Source of the DNA: Cytophagales bacterium
GTDB lineage: Bacteria > Bacteroidota > Bacteroidia > Cytophagales > Cyclobacteriaceae
DNA length: 27,387 bases
Assembly: GCA_027317105.1 (NCBI GenBank)
Contig: DAHVFH010000080.1
Coordinates: forward strand, 1 to 27,387
Direction of reading: 5' to 3'
The position numbers and the translations under genes were made by a program. Position 1 is the stretch's first letter. Every line of letters begins with the position of its first letter. The notes beneath the pieces were generated by a model. It ran no database searches, had not been told where the DNA came from, and saw only the letters and a program-made list of their open reading frames with translations. This document shows positions 1 through 7,774 of this stretch, piece after piece.

Positions 1-36
1 CCTTTGCCGCCTAAATTGATTGACCGAATGGCTGGA

Positions 37-1821
37 ATGGAGAACATCCGCAACTTTTGCATCATTGCCCATATTGACCATGGAAAAAGTACCCTGGCGG
101 ATAGGCTTTTGGAATTTACGGGCACGGTTACCAATCGCCAAATGCAGGCGCAAGTGCTTGATAATATGGATTTGGAGCGCGAAAAGGGCATTACCATCAA
201 GTCGCATGCTATCCAGATGAACTATAAGTTCGAAGGTAAAGACTATATCCTGAATTTGATTGATACACCCGGCCACGTTGATTTTTCGTATGAGGTGAGC
301 CGCTCTATTGCCGCTTGCGAGGGTGCACTTTTAATTGTTGATGCAGCCCAGGGGATCCAGGCGCAGACCATTTCAAACCTATACCTGGCGTTGGAACACA
401 ACCTGGAGATCATCCCAGTTTTAAACAAAATCGATTTGCCTTCCGCGATGCCAGAGGAAGTAACGGATCAAATCGTTGACCTGATCGGTTGCTCGCGCGA
501 TGCCGTAATCCTGGCCAGTGCCAAAGAGGGAATTGGGATCGAAGAAATTTTGAAAGCCGCGGTGCAGCGGGTGCCCGCTCCAAAAGGCGACCCGAAAGCC
601 CCCTTGCAAGCGATGATTTTCGATTCTGTATTCAACTCCTTCAGAGGAATTGAAGTGTACTACCGTGTGTTCAATGGCACGATGCGTAAAAATGATTTGA
701 TTAAATTCGTCAATGCCGATAAGCAGTATGGTGCTGATGAAATTGGCGTTTTGAAGTTGGATAAACTGCCGCAGAAGGAGATTAGCGCAGGCAATGTAGG
801 CTACTTGATTTCTGGTATTAAAGTGGCAAAAGAAGTAAAAGTTGGAGATACCATTACGTTAGTCAGCAATCCGGGTGAAGCGATCAAAGGTTTTGAAGAT
901 GTAAAGCCGATGGTGTTTGCGGGAATCTATCCCGTGGAGACCTCTGAGTTTGAAGAGCTCCGCGCTTCGATGGAAAAACTTCAGTTGAATGATGCTTCTT
1001 TAGTTTGGGAGCCAGAAACTTCGGCTGCGCTTGGCTTTGGCTTTCGCTGCGGGTTTTTGGGTATGTTGCACATGGAGATCGTGCAGGAGCGCCTGGAGCG
1101 TGAGTTTGATATGACGGTGATCACCACCGTTCCTTCTGTTCAATTTAAGGCCACGCTGACCAATGGGAAATCAATATTTATCAACGCACCGTCAGAGATG
1201 CCGGACCCTACCACCATTGATTTTATTGAGGAACCGTTCATCCGCGCCCAGATCATCACCAAATCCGATTTTATAGGCCCTATTATTGGGCTGTGTATGG
1301 ACAGGCGCGGGAATATTAAAAACCAAATTTACCTCACATCCGATCGGGTTGAGCTCACTTTTGAAATGCCGTTGGCGGAAATTGTATTCGACTTCTTTGA
1401 CAAACTCAAAACCATTTCTAAAGGATATGCGTCACTGGATTATCACCTCATGGATATGCGCGAAAGCGATATGGTGAAATTGGATGTGCAATTGAATGGC
1501 GAAAAAATTGATGCGCTTTCCGCAATCGTTCATCGCGCCAAAGCCCAAGAGTGGGGAAGAAAATTGTGCGAGAAGTTAAAAGAATTGATTCCGAGGCACA
1601 TGTTTGAGGTGGCCATCCAAGCCGCTATCGGACAGAAAATTGTGGCGCGCGAAACGTTGAGCGCCATCCGAAAAAATGTGTTGGCGAAATGTTATGGTGG
1701 TGATATTTCGCGTAAGCGAAAATTGTTGGAGAAACAAAAGAAAGGAAAGAAGCGGATGCGGCAAGTGGGGAACGTGGAAATTCCGCAAGAAGCATTTATG
1801 GCAGTATTGAAGATTGAGTAA
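37..1821 (+). CDS. lepA: Elongation factor 4 (LepA), ribosome-associated GTPase
   Basis: Translational GTPase that binds the ribosome and back-translocates or remodels stalled complexes (family knowledge). The G1 P-loop AHIDHGKST sits about ten residues from the start, followed by DTPGHVDF (G3) and NKIDLP (G4). The EF-4-specific C-terminal part is complete, with the ...KKGKKRMRQVGNVEIPQEAF ending typical of LepA. I chose the ATG at 37 because it gives MENIRNFCIIAHIDHGKST, the usual LepA N-terminus, and 594 residues, close to the family norm. An ATG at 28 (three residues longer) is also possible, and the frame is open to the left edge through a TTG at 4. No Shine-Dalgarno is visible. The gene upstream is outside the window. 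Identification is very secure; only the exact start is uncertain. Confidence 0.97.
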   Translation: MENIRNFCIIAHIDHGKSTLADRLLEFTGTVTNRQMQAQVLDNMDLEREKGITIKSHAIQMNYKFEGKDYILNLIDTPGHVDFSYEVSRSIAACEGALLIVDAAQGIQAQTISNLYLALEHNLEIIPVLNKIDLPSAMPEEVTDQIVDLIGCSRDAVILASAKEGIGIEEILKAAVQRVPAPKGDPKAPLQAMIFDSVFNSFRGIEVYYRVFNGTMRKNDLIKFVNADKQYGADEIGVLKLDKLPQKEISAGNVGYLISGIKVAKEVKVGDTITLVSNPGEAIKGFEDVKPMVFAGIYPVETSEFEELRASMEKLQLNDASLVWEPETSAALGFGFRCGFLGMLHMEIVQERLEREFDMTVITTVPSVQFKATLTNGKSIFINAPSEMPDPTTIDFIEEPFIRAQIITKSDFIGPIIGLCMDRRGNIKNQIYLTSDRVELTFEMPLAEIVFDFFDKLKTISKGYASLDYHLMDMRESDMVKLDVQLNGEKIDALSAIVHRAKAQEWGRKLCEKLKELIPRHMFEVAIQAAIGQKIVARETLSAIRKNVLAKCYGGDISRKRKLLEKQKKGKKRMRQVGNVEIPQEAFMAVLKIE

Positions 1822-1852
1822 GGCATATTTAGAATTATGATTTTAGAACCTT

Positions 1853-2059
1853 ATGAAAAAGACAAAAAGGAAGTTCAAGAACCCTACTGAAATGTTGGCT
1901 TTTTTAGCGGAACTGACAAAGAGCAACGAGGTTTTTTTTAAGCGCCATAAAATCGAAATGAAAAGATATGATGAATTGATAAAGGCGGAAGAGGCAATTG
2001 TAGCCGAACTTGATGCGAGATATCAAATAAAATCAATTCGCAATGGAAAGAAATTATGA
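1853..2059 (+). CDS. Small basic hypothetical protein
   Basis: 68-residue protein, very rich in Lys, Arg and Glu (starts MKKTKRKFKNPTEM), predicted helical, with no signal peptide or membrane segment. I do not recognise a family. It starts 31 bases after lepA, and its 3' end overlaps the next small gene by 17 bases (2043-2059), which suggests the two are translationally coupled and work together. The alternative, that this is a fortuitous open frame, is less likely because the tight overlap with a structured downstream protein is gene-like. Function unknown. Confidence 0.55.
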   Translation: MKKTKRKFKNPTEMLAFLAELTKSNEVFFKRHKIEMKRYDELIKAEEAIVAELDARYQIKSIRNGKKL

Positions 2060-2306
2060 TGAAGTAATCGCGGAAATGCTAATCGAAATGGATCAGCTTC
2101 ATCGCAAAGGAATCGCCCAAGATGAACGCAATGCGAAATTTGACAAGCGACTTGATTTGACGGTTAAAAGAATGGTGAAAGCTGAAAAACGACCGGATGA
2201 TGCTGACAAGAGGATGGAGCCGTTTGACAAAAGGATGGAATTGGTTGATGATAAATTGGAGCGATCTATTAGAGAATTGAAGGCGTTTAGCAAAGCCCAA
2301 AATTAA
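2043..2306 (+). CDS. Small heptad-repeat (coiled-coil) protein
   Basis: 87-residue protein starting MERNYDEVIAEM. Its middle is a run of seven-residue units of the form xxFDKRM (FDKRLDL, ADKRMEP, FDKRMEL, VDDKLER), giving a highly charged, probably parallel coiled coil. No signal peptide, catalytic motif or membrane segment is visible. At DNA level the repeat has a 21-base period (about 2199-2261). It overlaps the preceding small gene and is followed by folD after 56 bases. A second protein of the same style lies at 7475-7753. Small proteins with such heptads seem to recur in Cytophagales-type genomes, but I cannot assign a function. Confidence 0.6.
   Translation: MERNYDEVIAEMLIEMDQLHRKGIAQDERNAKFDKRLDLTVKRMVKAEKRPDDADKRMEPFDKRMELVDDKLERSIRELKAFSKAQN
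2199..2261 (+). repeat. 21-bp imperfect tandem repeat inside coiled-coil gene
   Basis: Three consecutive 21-base units start at 2199, 2220 and 2241. They encode DADKRME, PFDKRME and LVDDKLE. The first two share GACAA(A/G)AGGATGGA, while the third is more diverged. In-frame units of seven codons can expand or contract without breaking the reading frame. Confidence 0.6.
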
Positions 2307-2362
2307 GTTAATAAGTATTTTTTTGGAGGAGATAAAAAACAACAGTCAAAAAAAATAGCGTA

Positions 2363-3256
2363 ATGACGTCAGCACCGCAAGATACTTTTACAATAATCGA
2401 TGGTCGTAAAATATCCACCGACATCAAAGCTGAGATAATCCAGAAAGTAATTGAGCGCAAAGCACTCAACAAAAAAGTACCACATCTGGCTATCATTCTT
2501 GTTGGTGATGACGGTGCCAGCCAAACTTATGTGGACTTCAAAGTTAAGGCCTGTAAGGAAGTTGGCTTTCATTACACCATGATGCGATTTGCCGATACCA
2601 TCAGTGAGGATAAGTTGATGAAGCATATCGATCAGGTAAACCGCGATGAAGATGTGGATGGTTTTATTGTACAGTTGCCGCTTCCCCCTAATATTAGTGT
2701 GGAACGCATCACAGAAAAAATCCGCCCTGATAAAGATGTGGATGGGTTCACCAACCGAAATTTCGGAAGCATTGTTTCTAAAAACCCATTGTTACTTCCC
2801 GCTACCCCGTTTGGTGTGGTGGAATTATTAAAGCGCTACAATATACCCACCGAGGGAAAAAATGTCGTAGTGGTAGGAGCGAGTAGATTGGTTGGCGCAC
2901 CGTTGAGTATGATGTTGGTTGAAGAAGGAAAAGCAACGGTAACGATTTGCCATAAGTATACTAAGGACTTGAAGATGTACACACTTCATGCTGATATTTT
3001 AGTGGCTGCCGTTGGAAAGCCTGGGCTAATCACTGCCGACATGGTGAAACAAGGCGCAGTCGTTATTGATGTTGGCACTACGCGTGTAGAAGGCGCGCAG
3101 TATAAAAACGGTTATACCTTAAAAGGGGACGTTGAATTTAAAGAGGTGGCACCAAAAACATCCTTTATTACTCCGGTACCGGGTGGAGTTGGCCCGATGA
3201 CGATCGCTTCCCTCTTACTCAATACGTTGCGCGCTACGGAATTGCGAAACCCTTAG
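2363..3256 (+). CDS. folD: Bifunctional methylenetetrahydrofolate dehydrogenase / methenyltetrahydrofolate cyclohydrolase (FolD)
   Basis: Cytoplasmic enzyme interconverting 5,10-methylene-, 5,10-methenyl- and 10-formyl-tetrahydrofolate with NAD(P). The catalytic YVxxK motif is present (Tyr56, Lys60, in TYVDFKVKAC), as are the signature VDGFIVQLPLPP (about 99-109), the dinucleotide-binding GASRLVGAP (about 172-180; E. coli FolD has the similar GASNIVGRP) and the C-terminal PVPGGVGPMT. Length 297 is normal. The ATG at 2363 places the usual IIDG segment at residues 11-14. It heads a run of co-directional genes for folate and queuosine precursors (queE, pabB, pabC). Identification is secure. Confidence 0.97.
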   Translation: MTSAPQDTFTIIDGRKISTDIKAEIIQKVIERKALNKKVPHLAIILVGDDGASQTYVDFKVKACKEVGFHYTMMRFADTISEDKLMKHIDQVNRDEDVDGFIVQLPLPPNISVERITEKIRPDKDVDGFTNRNFGSIVSKNPLLLPATPFGVVELLKRYNIPTEGKNVVVVGASRLVGAPLSMMLVEEGKATVTICHKYTKDLKMYTLHADILVAAVGKPGLITADMVKQGAVVIDVGTTRVEGAQYKNGYTLKGDVEFKEVAPKTSFITPVPGGVGPMTIASLLLNTLRATELRNP

Positions 3257-3270
3257 GTTATCACAAATTT

Positions 3271-3306
3271 AAAATTCAAGATCACAAATTTTTAATCTTG
3301 AATTTT
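3271..3306 (+). terminator. AT-rich stem-loop between folD and queE
   Basis: Perfect 12-base inverted repeat: AAAATTCAAGAT (3271-3282) and ATCTTGAATTTT (3295-3306) with a 12-base loop. The outer A/T tracts give the RNA an oligo-U end on either strand, so it could act as a weak (bidirectional) terminator or attenuator behind folD. The stem has few GC pairs, so function is uncertain. Confidence 0.45.
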
Positions 3307-3314
3307 TAATCTTG
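3287..3314. repeat. 14-bp tandem direct repeat in folD-queE gap
   Basis: AATTTTTAATCTTG occurs twice head to tail (3287-3300 and 3301-3314). A second pair, TCACAAATTT, occurs at 3261-3270 and 3282-3291. These repeats interlock with the inverted repeat at 3271-3306. A similar arrangement is seen at 14418-14490. Confidence 0.7.
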
Positions 3315-3321
3315 AAATTTC

Positions 3322-3939
3322 ATGAATGTAATCCCTTCAAAATTTGTATTTCCCGTGATGGAAGCCTTTTACACCATTCAAGGTGAGGGCTTTTACCAAG
3401 GCCATGCGGCCTACTTCATTCGGTTGGGGGGCTGCGATGTGGGTTGTGTGTGGTGCGATGTAAAAGAATCGTGGGATGTAGATGCGCATCCAAAAATTGA
3501 AGTTGAAGAAATTGTTCAAAAAGCAAAATCTTCGGGTACTGAAATAGTGGTGATTACGGGCGGGGAACCTGCCATGCATGACCTCACCGCACTCACTTCA
3601 GCATTGCATAGGGTTGGATTGAAAACGAACATAGAAACTTCGGGCGTTTATCCGTTAACAGGATCGTGGGATTGGGTTTGTTTTTCTCCCAAGAAATTCA
3701 AGGTTCCTGACGAATCTGTTCTACCATTGGCCAACGAGTTGAAAATAATTATCTACAACCGAACCGATTTTGAATGGGCGGAGCGCTTCGCCTCGAAAGT
3801 AAATCCAGATTGCCATTTATTTTTGCAGCCTGAATGGTCGAAGGAAAAGGAAATGATTCCATTGATTATCGAATATGTGAAAGCTAATCCTAAATGGAAG
3901 GTCTCATTGCAAATTCATAAGTATATGAACATCCCCTAA
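3322..3939 (+). CDS. queE: 7-carboxy-7-deazaguanine synthase (QueE), radical SAM
   Basis: Converts 6-carboxytetrahydropterin to 7-carboxy-7-deazaguanine, the second committed step to preQ0 and queuosine. The N-terminal FYTIQGEG (16-23) is diagnostic of QueE. The radical-SAM [4Fe-4S] cysteines are C38, C42 and C45 (GGCDVGCVWCD), and VITGGEP (78-83) contributes to SAM binding. Length 205 fits the family. It lies 65 bases after folD, across a repeat-rich stem-loop, and is followed by pabB after 19 bases. QueD, which makes its substrate, is encoded at 8849-9268. Secure identification. Confidence 0.95.
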   Translation: MNVIPSKFVFPVMEAFYTIQGEGFYQGHAAYFIRLGGCDVGCVWCDVKESWDVDAHPKIEVEEIVQKAKSSGTEIVVITGGEPAMHDLTALTSALHRVGLKTNIETSGVYPLTGSWDWVCFSPKKFKVPDESVLPLANELKIIIYNRTDFEWAERFASKVNPDCHLFLQPEWSKEKEMIPLIIEYVKANPKWKVSLQIHKYMNIP

Positions 3940-3958
3940 CCGGATTGAGGAACTATAA

Positions 3959-4927
3959 ATGAATGTTATCGAATTTCAATCAAAACTAAATCAATGGGGA
4001 CAAGCGCAAGTCCCTTTTTTGTTCTTAGTGGATTTTGAAATGGAGAATTTGTTGGCCTGGCGAATGGATGAGGTTCCTGATGATATTCTCTTTTCGATAA
4101 ACGAAATCAGAAATTCTTCCCAGTTGCGCCTTACCGATCAGAAAGTTCGCATCCGTCCTTATCCTGTTTCCCTTGATGCGTATAAAGTAAAGTTTGATTT
4201 TGTTCAAGGTCGAATATGGTTGGGTGACTCCTACCTGACAAACTTGACAATTAAGACAAAAATCGATATTGATTGTTCGCTCGAGGAACTATTTGCCAGG
4301 AGCAAAGCAAAATATAATCTGTGTTGGAAAAATAAGTTCCTTGTCTTTTCACCGGAGACATTTATCCAAATCAGGAACGGACGGATTTTTTCTTATCCCA
4401 TGAAGGGAACCATCGATGCTTCACGGCCCAATGCAGAAGAAAATGTTTTGTCGGATGCAAAGGAATTATCAGAACACGTGACGATTGTCGATTTAATTCG
4501 AAATGATTTAAGTACCGTTGCAACAAATGTGCGCGTAGATCGTTTTCGTTTTGTCGAAAAAATAAACACCAATCAAAAAAATCTTTTGCAAGTAAGTTCA
4601 CAGATTTCGGGCGATCTTCCTGACGATTACGCTTGTTTTATTGGAACGCTTTTGATTTCCCTGCTTCCAGCCGGCTCCATCTGTGGTGCCCCGAAAAGAA
4701 AGACCATTCAAATAATTAAAGAAGCAGAGAACGAAAAACGTGGTTACTATACTGGAGTTTTTGGTTGCTTCGATGGACGTAATCTGGATAGTGCCGTTAT
4801 GATCCGGTTCGTGGAACAAGAGGGCAATGATTTTTATTATCGAAGCGGAGGTGGAATTACGGCTCAAAGCGAATTAGAAAAAGAATATCAGGAGGCTATC
4901 GATAAAATCTATGTCCCGGTTTATTGA
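3959..4927 (+). CDS. pabB: Aminodeoxychorismate synthase component I (PabB-like)
   Basis: Chorismate-utilising enzyme that makes 4-amino-4-deoxychorismate, the first step of p-aminobenzoate synthesis for folate. Motifs: SYLTNLT (91-97), SPETF (131-135), PMKGT with Lys149, VDLIRNDL (177-184), PAGSICGAPK (237-246) and YYTGVFG. The Lys in PMKGT is the PabB hallmark; anthranilate synthase TrpE has Ala there. At 322 residues it lacks much of the N-terminal domain of E. coli PabB (about 450 residues), as is common for the short Bacteroidota form. The glutaminase subunit (PabA) is not in the window. Its 3' end overlaps pabC by 17 bases, indicating translational coupling. An isochorismate-synthase-like role is less likely. 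Confidence 0.92.
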   Translation: MNVIEFQSKLNQWGQAQVPFLFLVDFEMENLLAWRMDEVPDDILFSINEIRNSSQLRLTDQKVRIRPYPVSLDAYKVKFDFVQGRIWLGDSYLTNLTIKTKIDIDCSLEELFARSKAKYNLCWKNKFLVFSPETFIQIRNGRIFSYPMKGTIDASRPNAEENVLSDAKELSEHVTIVDLIRNDLSTVATNVRVDRFRFVEKINTNQKNLLQVSSQISGDLPDDYACFIGTLLISLLPAGSICGAPKRKTIQIIKEAENEKRGYYTGVFGCFDGRNLDSAVMIRFVEQEGNDFYYRSGGGITAQSELEKEYQEAIDKIYVPVY

Positions 4928-5507
4928 AACAATACGATTGGAGAATGGGCGTTTGCCTGACCTTGCTTATCATCAGGCAAGAGTGAATCGATCGCTAAAG
5001 GAAGTTCTTGAAATAAAGCAAGAAATTAATCTTTATCGGAGCTTGATTAATTATAAGTTACCAGTGAAGGGTTTGTATAAAATCCGAATTGTTTATGATA
5101 AGGCGATTTGGTCGGTGGAGATTTCCCCTTATAGTATTCGCGCAATAAGGCAAATGAAAATTGTTTATAACCACTCAATATCCTACCCTTATAAATTTGA
5201 AGATCGAAAGGAGTTGGATGATCTATTCAATAAACGAGGCGAATGTGACGATATTATTATTGTAACAAACAATGAAATAACGGATTCGTCATACGCTAAT
5301 CTTTTATTTAAAAAAAAGGATAAGTGGTTTACACCTGCATCGTATTTATTAAATGGAACCATGCGCCAGCAATTGTTAGACCGAAAAATAATTTTTGAAA
5401 AATCAATAACAGTTGATGATTTGGAGCGCTATGAGAAGATTAAATTAGTTAACGCAATGATGCAATTAGATGGGCCAGAGATTGATGTATCGCATATTGT
5501 TAAGTAG
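4911..5507 (+). CDS. pabC: Aminotransferase class IV, probable aminodeoxychorismate lyase (PabC-like)
   Basis: Fold-type IV PLP protein. It shows ETIRLENG near the start, the candidate PLP lysine K95 in YPYKFEDR, EITDSSYANL (122-131; typical of the class IV fold) and the phosphate-binding LLNGTMR (147-152). At 198 residues it is shorter than E. coli PabC (about 270), again usual for Bacteroidota. Its start lies inside the 3' end of pabB, so the pair should be made together. The product would release p-aminobenzoate from aminodeoxychorismate. Sequence alone cannot exclude a branched-chain or D-amino-acid aminotransferase, but the neighbour argues for PabC. Confidence 0.85.
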   Translation: MSRFIETIRLENGRLPDLAYHQARVNRSLKEVLEIKQEINLYRSLINYKLPVKGLYKIRIVYDKAIWSVEISPYSIRAIRQMKIVYNHSISYPYKFEDRKELDDLFNKRGECDDIIIVTNNEITDSSYANLLFKKKDKWFTPASYLLNGTMRQQLLDRKIIFEKSITVDDLERYEKIKLVNAMMQLDGPEIDVSHIVK

Positions 5508-5515
5508 ATTTGACC

Positions 5516-7411
5516 ATGAATAAAATTATTTTCACAGCCATTCTTCTTTTAATTTCTAACATTGGGTTTCCTCAAACCCTCAGCACAAAGAATAAAAAAG
5601 CAATTGATCTTTATGTGGAGGCCGACAATTACCGTGTGCGTGGACAATTCGATCTGGCGATAAAGCTATTAAATCAAGCGATTGAAAAGGACAAAAATTT
5701 TGAAGAGGCCTATTACCGACTGGGGACTACTTACCGCAATGCTGGGAACTTGACCTTATCGAGTGAAAGCCTTGAGAAAGCCCTTTTGTTGACACCTTAC
5801 CCTTTAAAACAAAAAACGTATTTATATTTTTTGGGGGATAATTATTTGCGGAGTGGCTTGTATGAAAAGGCAAAAACTGATTTAGAGCGATTTCTTGCCA
5901 TTGAGAAAACGGATCGGGTGAAAATCAATAAAGCCACAATGTGGGCTACACAAGCGGAGTATGGCTTGGCACATGCAGGCGAAGATTTAGACTATCACAT
6001 AAAAGTGCTCAGCGACACTATAAATATTTACCCGATGCAGTACTTTCCCGCTATCAATGCCGAAGGGCAGGAGTTGATTTTTACAGTTCGTTATGGTAAA
6101 GGGCACAACGACAATGAAGATATTTTGATCTCGCGAAAAGATGCTTCTGGAAAGTGGCAAGAACCCGTTTCCATTTCAGAGAATATCAACACAGCGTATC
6201 GTGAAGGGGCATGCAGTATTTCTGCGGATGGTCGACATTTGATTTTTACCATTTGTGGTCCGCTTGGCTGCGACCTCTACGAAAGCAAAAAGGAGGGTGA
6301 TGTCTGGCGCAGACCGGTAAGCCTTGGCCCAGCGGTGAACAGCCCTGGATGGGAAGCTCAGCCTTCTCTTTCTGCCGATGGGAACGAGCTTTATTTTGTC
6401 AGCGATCGCAAAGGTGGGGTAGGGGGTTATGATATTTGGTATTCCAAAAAGGATTCGTTAGGCGCATGGACGAGGGCCATCAACCAGGGGAAGCCGGTGA
6501 ACACTCCATACGATGAGATTGCCCCATTTATTCATGTCAATAATCAGAACCTTTATTTTGCATCTAGTGGTATGCCAGGATTTGGTGGTTTTGACATTTA
6601 TGTTTCTGAAAAAAGTGATTCCGGATGGCTGGCTCCAAAAAATCTTGGTGCCCGACTTAATGATTTTGAGGATCAGTATTCTTTTGTGGTAACCAGCGAT
6701 GGTGAAAACGCTTTTTATTCGCGCGAGGAGGGACGGTCGCGGAGCAAGCTTTATGAAACGAATATCCCGAAGGAATTTCAAGTGCACAGCAGGGGAAACG
6801 TGGTGAAAGGAATCGTGATCGACAGCCAAACGAAAAAACCACTTCAAGCTGAAGTGGAGCTGTTTGACTTAAAGACGAATAGGAAAATTTCTTTTTTCAA
6901 ATCAGACTCAATCAACGGCAGCTATTTGATGGTCGTTCCTGGTAAATCCGAATATGCATTGCATGTGAGTGAACCCGGTTATCTGTTTTTTACTTTGCAT
7001 TTTAATTATAAGGAAAAAAATCAGGATCAACCATTGGTTATCAACATTGCATTGCAACCTATAGCGAAAAATGCAGTGACCGTATTGAATAATATCTTTT
7101 TTGATTTTAATAAATCGGAAGTCAATCCACGGTCGTATTCCGAACTGGATGAAGTGGCTAAGTTTTTGAAAGCGAATCCTACCATCAAGGTTGAGATTGG
7201 AGGTCACTCCGATAATGTGGGAGACGAGAATTACAACCAGCAACTTTCGCTCAAACGAGCCCAGACTGTAGTTAATTATTTTCTATCGCGGGGCGTAGTA
7301 TCTTCGCAATTAACCCAGATTGGATACGGCTCTAAATTCCCCATCAAACCAAATGACACCGAAGAGAATCGGCAGGATAACAGGAGGATTGAGTTTAAGA
7401 TACTGGAGTAG
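5516..7411 (+). CDS. OmpA-family outer-membrane protein with TPR, PD40 propeller and regulatory-like domain (PorE-like architecture)
   Basis: Envelope protein of about 631 residues. The signal peptide is MNKIIFTAILLLISNIGFPQ; no lipobox Cys follows, so type I cleavage is likely. TPR helices span about 25-130 (AIDLYVEADNYRVRGQFDLA). A WD40-like PD40 propeller spans about 170-400, with repeated xxSxDGxxLIF and VSDRKGGxGGYDIW motifs. A carboxypeptidase-regulatory-like beta sandwich spans about 425-510 (VKGIVIDSQTKKPL). The OmpA peptidoglycan-binding domain covers about 525-631, with the NxxLSxxRAxxV motif in NQQLSLKRAQTV. The order TPR, PD40, CRD, OmpA is that of PorE of the type 9 secretion machinery, but many Bacteroidota paralogues share it. 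I chose the ATG at 5516 over a TTG at 5510 because it starts the signal peptide directly. It begins 8 bases after pabC. Confidence 0.88.
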   Translation: MNKIIFTAILLLISNIGFPQTLSTKNKKAIDLYVEADNYRVRGQFDLAIKLLNQAIEKDKNFEEAYYRLGTTYRNAGNLTLSSESLEKALLLTPYPLKQKTYLYFLGDNYLRSGLYEKAKTDLERFLAIEKTDRVKINKATMWATQAEYGLAHAGEDLDYHIKVLSDTINIYPMQYFPAINAEGQELIFTVRYGKGHNDNEDILISRKDASGKWQEPVSISENINTAYREGACSISADGRHLIFTICGPLGCDLYESKKEGDVWRRPVSLGPAVNSPGWEAQPSLSADGNELYFVSDRKGGVGGYDIWYSKKDSLGAWTRAINQGKPVNTPYDEIAPFIHVNNQNLYFASSGMPGFGGFDIYVSEKSDSGWLAPKNLGARLNDFEDQYSFVVTSDGENAFYSREEGRSRSKLYETNIPKEFQVHSRGNVVKGIVIDSQTKKPLQAEVELFDLKTNRKISFFKSDSINGSYLMVVPGKSEYALHVSEPGYLFFTLHFNYKEKNQDQPLVINIALQPIAKNAVTVLNNIFFDFNKSEVNPRSYSELDEVAKFLKANPTIKVEIGGHSDNVGDENYNQQLSLKRAQTVVNYFLSRGVVSSQLTQIGYGSKFPIKPNDTEENRQDNRRIEFKILE

Positions 7412-7422
7412 CTTCTTGATAG

Positions 7423-7430
7423 TAACTTTG
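7423..7430 (+). promoter_or_regulatory. Candidate Bacteroidota -7 promoter element (TAnnTTTG)
   Basis: TAACTTTG matches TAnnTTTG exactly and lies 44 bases before the ATG of the coiled-coil gene at 7475. No clear -33 TTG is seen at the expected spacing, so support is moderate. Confidence 0.4.
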
Positions 7431-7474
7431 ATCTTTGATGGGATTATTTTAAATTGGTGTTATAAATATTACCG

Positions 7475-7753
7475 ATGAAAGCTGAAGACCGCATTATTGA
7501 GTTACTGGCCGAATACCTCCAAAAAACAGATCGGCTGCTTGATCGTATGGAGAAAACCGACCGCAATGTCGACCTAATGAGCAGAACGGTTTCCGAACAT
7601 AGCATTAAGTTCACTGAAACCAATTTGAAATTCACCGAAATGAATTTGAAGTTCAATACGCAAATGTTACAATTAAAAGAAGATCAAGGGATTATGTTAA
7701 AAGAACTTCTCTCTATTTCCAAGCGGGTCACCATTCTGGAAGATAAACCCTGA
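7475..7753 (+). CDS. Small heptad-repeat (coiled-coil) protein
   Basis: 92-residue protein starting MKAEDRIIELLAEYLQKTD, then heptad units TDRLLDR, TDRNVDL, FTETNLK, FTEMNLK and FNTQMLQ, and an ISKRVTILE tail. It is predicted entirely helical, with hydrophobic residues at seven-residue spacing; no signal peptide or catalytic residues. Positions 7610-7630 and 7631-7651 are a 21-base tandem repeat (FTETNLK/FTEMNLK). It is single, preceded by its own -7-like element, and converges on hldD after 21 bases. The style resembles the protein at 2043-2306, though they do not align end to end. Function unknown. Confidence 0.65.
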   Translation: MKAEDRIIELLAEYLQKTDRLLDRMEKTDRNVDLMSRTVSEHSIKFTETNLKFTEMNLKFNTQMLQLKEDQGIMLKELLSISKRVTILEDKP

Positions 7754-7774
7754 TTTCACAGGATTCACAGTAAA

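Noticed and set aside
2316..2330. Ribosome-binding site GGAGGAG for folD
   Set aside because: The purine run lies over 30 bases before the ATG at 2363, too far for a Shine-Dalgarno, and this genome shows little use of them.
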